Of a stretch of 23,400 nt of DNA, positions 20,284-23,400 are shown piece after piece. The notes below the pieces were generated by a model. That model was not told where the DNA came from, searched no databases, and saw only the letters and a program-made list of their open reading frames with translations. Origin of the DNA: Saccoglossus kowalevskii (Eukaryota; Hemichordata; Enteropneusta; Harrimaniidae); assembly GCF_000003605.2 (NCBI RefSeq), contig NW_003123903.1:783045-806444 (forward strand), written 5' to 3'. Numbering within the stretch: position 1 is the stretch's first letter; each line of letters begins with the position of its first letter. Position numbers and translations under genes: made by a program.

Positions 20284-20570
20284 GTAAGATAGCATAACAT
20301 AGGCGTTTGCACTACTATTCCGGAGTCATTAAACCCCGGTCTGAGATTATACGGAAATTTTGTCGGCAAACTTTTTTGTTCGCAATGAAATTATTATTCT
20401 ATTAGTTTTATCCATGGGCAAGGGGTAGCTGATACAGATTACAGCGAATAAAAAATGCATTTTACGGGAAATAAAATGGAAAGTTCCATTTACAGTAAAA
20501 ATAGGTTTTAAAATTTACAGATAAAGCAAATTACTAATTACATTTTAATAATATACTTAATATGTTTAAG

Positions 20571-20597
20571 CACAGTCCCTCTATCAGAGGGACTGTG
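20571..20597. mobile_element. Minimal palindromic insertion with 7-bp target duplication
   Basis: CACAGTCCCTCT, then ATC, then AGAGGGACTGTG form a perfect 12-bp stem with a 3-nt loop. GTTTAAG flanks it exactly on both sides (20564-20570, 20598-20604). The arrangement suggests two transposon termini left after loss of the interior. Ends of CA...TG type and a 7- to 8-bp duplication would fit a hAT-like family, but this is inference. Confidence 0.65.
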
Positions 20598-20634
20598 GTT
20601 TAAGAATCAAAATTCGAAATTTCGAAACTAATAG

Positions 20635-20755
20635 TCTGAGGTTCACTACAACTCTCCCAAGACGTTGAATACACTTTCCATTTCAAATACTAGAAACTAG
20701 AAATTATTCTTGCATTCTCTTTGATTCCATTGAATATTTGAACACTTGTGACTCA
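20635..20755. repeat. 121-bp direct repeat, copy 1
   Basis: From TCTGAGGTTCACTACA to CACTTGTGACTCA this segment is repeated in the same orientation at 21351-21471, with roughly ten differences. After the first TC it runs TG...CA like an LTR, but there is no evident primer-binding site, polypurine tract or target duplication. A local duplication or the two ends of a short element is possible. Confidence 0.85.
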
Positions 20756-21350
20756 TTTTTTCCCACACGTTTTTTGTTACAAGTATCGTCGCTGAGGTCG
20801 CAATTTAATCTAGCTGAAACTCGTACCTTTTTGTTACATTACTATTTTGAAACATTTTCCAAAATTGGAGATACATAATTATAAAAAAATTGAATTATAA
20901 AAAAACAGGAATATCGTGCACCACACTTGAATTCTGCGTTCATTCACTGCAGTTCAACTATTTTAGGTTACTGCTGCTAAACGGTAAACTGCAATAGTAA
21001 TCCGCAATAAGACATGTTTTATCATCTTTTTTAACGAGTGCCCGAATCTGACGCACACCACATGTATAACACGACTAGTAACAAAATGGTTGGTTTACTC
21101 TCAGGCTACGAAAGGTCAACACTCAGATTTTTTCCCGGTTAGATCTGAAAGTATGCGCCTGGGCGTTCGGCACAAGAACGACATAATACGAAAACACACG
21201 AATCTCTGAGTTTATGTCAATAAACTACGAGCAAGGTCCGCCGTGGCACGCATCCTACGGGCATAATCCCAAACTCGTACCTACAACAATAGCGGTGGCT
21301 AGTCTGTTTTTGGTTGGTTGTCCGAGTTCCTATACTAGTATTACTAGTCG

Positions 21351-21471
21351 TCTGAGGTTCACTACAACCCTCCCAAGACGTTGAATATACTTTCCATTTC
21401 AAATACTTAAAACTAGAAATTATTCTTGCATCCTTTTTGATTCCATTGAATGTTTGAACACTTGTGACCCA
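21351..21471. repeat. 121-bp direct repeat, copy 2
   Basis: This is the second copy of 20635-20755, offset by 716 bp, with the same length and similar ends (TCTGAGG to GACCCA). The 595-bp interval between the copies has no convincing ORF. A 61-codon minus-strand frame runs across the left part of this copy and looks incidental. Confidence 0.85.
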
Positions 21472-21590
21472 TACTTGTCCAACCAGAACATAATAAAAAA
21501 TGCGATATGCAGTTATTAGAAATGATTTACATACTTTATTTTCAATATTATTTCGATGTTACTCTTACATGTATGAAAAGGGAAAGTCAA

Positions 21591-21601
21591 CACTAGAGGG
21601 C
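21591..21601 (+). promoter_or_regulatory. CTCF-like core motif, forward
   Basis: CACTAGAGGGC fits the conserved CTCF core (CASYAGRKGGC). It faces a second, reverse-oriented match 840 bp away. Motif match only. Confidence 0.4.
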
Positions 21602-22433
21602 GTCACAATAGCTGCACGACAACAGACTTGCCCAATCACGAGCTGATTTACCAATAATACCATGTCAGAGCAGGAACATGGTTGAACAATACAGTTTCTC
21701 TGTGTTATATTAAATGTGGGTCCCATGCAACGTATGCATACGTGTATACAAACAATACTGTGCAGAGTGTGACACTCTCCAGAAACAATAAAATAAGAGA
21801 TTTTGAAACTCTACACAACAAAGGTCATCAGCCTTTTTTTAAACAAGCATTTTGGTCTCGTTATTCTGTCAGATTCTAATAAATATGAGATTACACATGT
21901 GTACTTCAACATCCACTGTGAAGTATGTGAACATCCTGAAAATGCCACTCTCAATTCATATAAAAATTGTGTTCAACACACACTGTACATGTTGCTTGGG
22001 ACTTACATGACCAATTGTGAGGACTGTGGTGCTAGAGAATTTCTTTTGGTTTATTTAAAAAAATATAGATTGGGGAGATTGTGAATCAGGCAGAACCCAT
22101 GCCATCACACTGCACCCTTAGGTCCTGCAAAAGCACAATTTGATTGTAGTAAAGATAGTCAAGTAACCGTGAATAATAAAGCCAGTCACTAGTCTAGATA
22201 TGGGCAGTGTTCAAAGTGTGAATTAATCCAATCTAGTTCACAACAGTTGGGATGGGAAGAGTCTATAGATAGACTGATAAAACCATACACAAATCAAGAA
22301 AGAATTTTCTGTGCTGAATTCCTCATAACTTGCATGATAAGTAGAGTAAGAACGACCTATCTAGGAAGTCACACGCGCACATACAATGACAATATTGGTA
22401 ATGGTAAAAATCACGTCTCCAGGCAATGAAAAA

Positions 22434-22446
22434 TGCCCTCTAGTGG
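22434..22446 (-). promoter_or_regulatory. CTCF-like core motif, reverse
   Basis: The minus strand reads CCACTAGAGGGCA, a full match to the CTCF core consensus. With the motif at 21591 it forms a convergent pair. Confidence 0.45.
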
Positions 22447-23400
22447 TCAGAAGAAATGTACAATTGTTAGAAAGTGAAATAAATACTAGTAGCACATGTG
22501 CTTGTAACAATTTCCATAATGATCAGTACAATCACAGACCTTCTAAGGTCTATGGTACAACTAATACCGAATCACAAAGACATTAAACCTGCAGACTGCA
22601 AGCAGTGAAAAAGTGCAGTGCACTTGATACCAATAAATCAGCTGCATTTTTATTTTCGTAGAATATTGCATAATTTAACCAGAACACCACTCACTAATGG
22701 TAAACATGATAGATGGAATGACAAAAAGTAATACAGAAATCATAGATGATTTGTGTGAATGTTGCAGTGTTTCAAATGCTGATAAACGTTATAGCAAAAT
22801 TGTTCTCTTCCCTATCCCCTAAAAAAGAATTAATAATTTGGAAATCACCAAAATATATGTTTTTGTTCAAAAGAATGCTTAATATTAAGAAATTCCACTG
22901 GATATTACTTTCCACAAATGTCCGGAAAATCTGCTAACATTTCACTCATTAACACAAACACATTTATTGCAATGGCATGAAGAATGGGTCAGTCACATTT
23001 TGTTGCTATGGCAACTGTCATATTAGCATATTTAGATTAGCAGCTTATTATACTAGAATTTAACAGCCAATCAACATCACAGTTGCCCAGTGAACACGAA
23101 AACAAGGATGATATAATATCAGACGTTAGTAGGTAATGAGAGAAATGGAAGTCAAATACTCAGGTTAAAGGTACCAGGCTTCAAGTAAAGGAATTGTTTC
23201 AGTATTCACTGAATACGAATATAAGTAATCTGAGGAACAAACCACAAAGGTATATATCAGTGGTGTCTTAAAATGCAGCTCCAGAATGCCCAGGATTTAA
23301 CCAGTGTTTCACAAGATATGTAATTTAAATGGTATGCCAATCATTTGCTATATAGACGAAAGTTATCAGGTGTTTTAACATCCCATGTGCTAACATTCGA

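Larger units (their letters stand above)
21472..23400. other. Non-coding stretch, no gene supported
   Basis: ORFs of 60-93 codons (21682-22084, 22247-22586, 22746-22937) overlap one another and show no domain. The CTCF-like pair is the only feature noted. Confidence 0.55.

Noticed and set aside
20635-21471. Complete LTR retrotransposon
   Set aside because: The 595-bp interior has no gag/pol similarity, no primer-binding site beside the left copy and no matching target duplication.

Overview
This window reads as nuclear DNA of an invertebrate animal. It is AT-rich, has no dense ORFs or operons, and is full of decayed short transposons and tandem arrays. Its one clearly recognisable coding segment is a spliced exon with metazoan homology: the first coding exon of a NIM1-type (NIM1K) AMPK-related protein kinase on the minus strand (18281-18581). 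Repeat style suggests a lophotrochozoan, possibly a mollusc or bivalve: a roughly 157-bp tandem-core Helitron-like element, ~210-bp TA-flanked MITEs and CR1-like tails. Other invertebrates carry similar repeats, so the taxonomic call is tentative.

Layout. From 1 to about 14,700 the sequence is non-coding and repeat-rich. It holds a 135-bp MITE (1379-1513), three ~210-bp MITEs flanked by TA (3974, 5433, 9660), a 921-bp element with ~32-bp terminal inverted repeats and a 7-bp target duplication (6216-7136), a tandem-core element (7432-8100), and 43-bp and 41-bp tandem repeats (9513, 13603). At 14943-15217 on the plus strand lies a probable terminal coding exon of an unrecognised protein, perhaps joined to a 38-nt exon at 14773-14810. 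A second, older tandem-core element (about 16250-17070) contains a short inserted retroposon tail.

The NIM1K exon follows at 18281-18581, with a clean splice donor on its left and an in-frame upstream stop on its right. About 1.5 kb upstream of it (19950-20290) is a CpG-richer interval with CCAAT, two octamers, a full palindromic CRE and a TATA-like box. Good splice donors face outward on both strands, so this could be a bidirectional promoter for NIM1K and a plus-strand transcript. To its right are a minimal palindromic insertion with 7-bp duplications, a pair of 121-bp direct repeats, and two convergent CTCF-like motifs.

If NIM1K exon 2 lies beyond position 1, the whole left part is its first coding intron. 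I found no further kinase exons, tRNA, rRNA, CRISPR array or prokaryote-type genes. No coherent new multi-gene system is visible. The most interesting items are the candidate bidirectional promoter, the unassigned exon, and the shared architecture of the two tandem-core elements.
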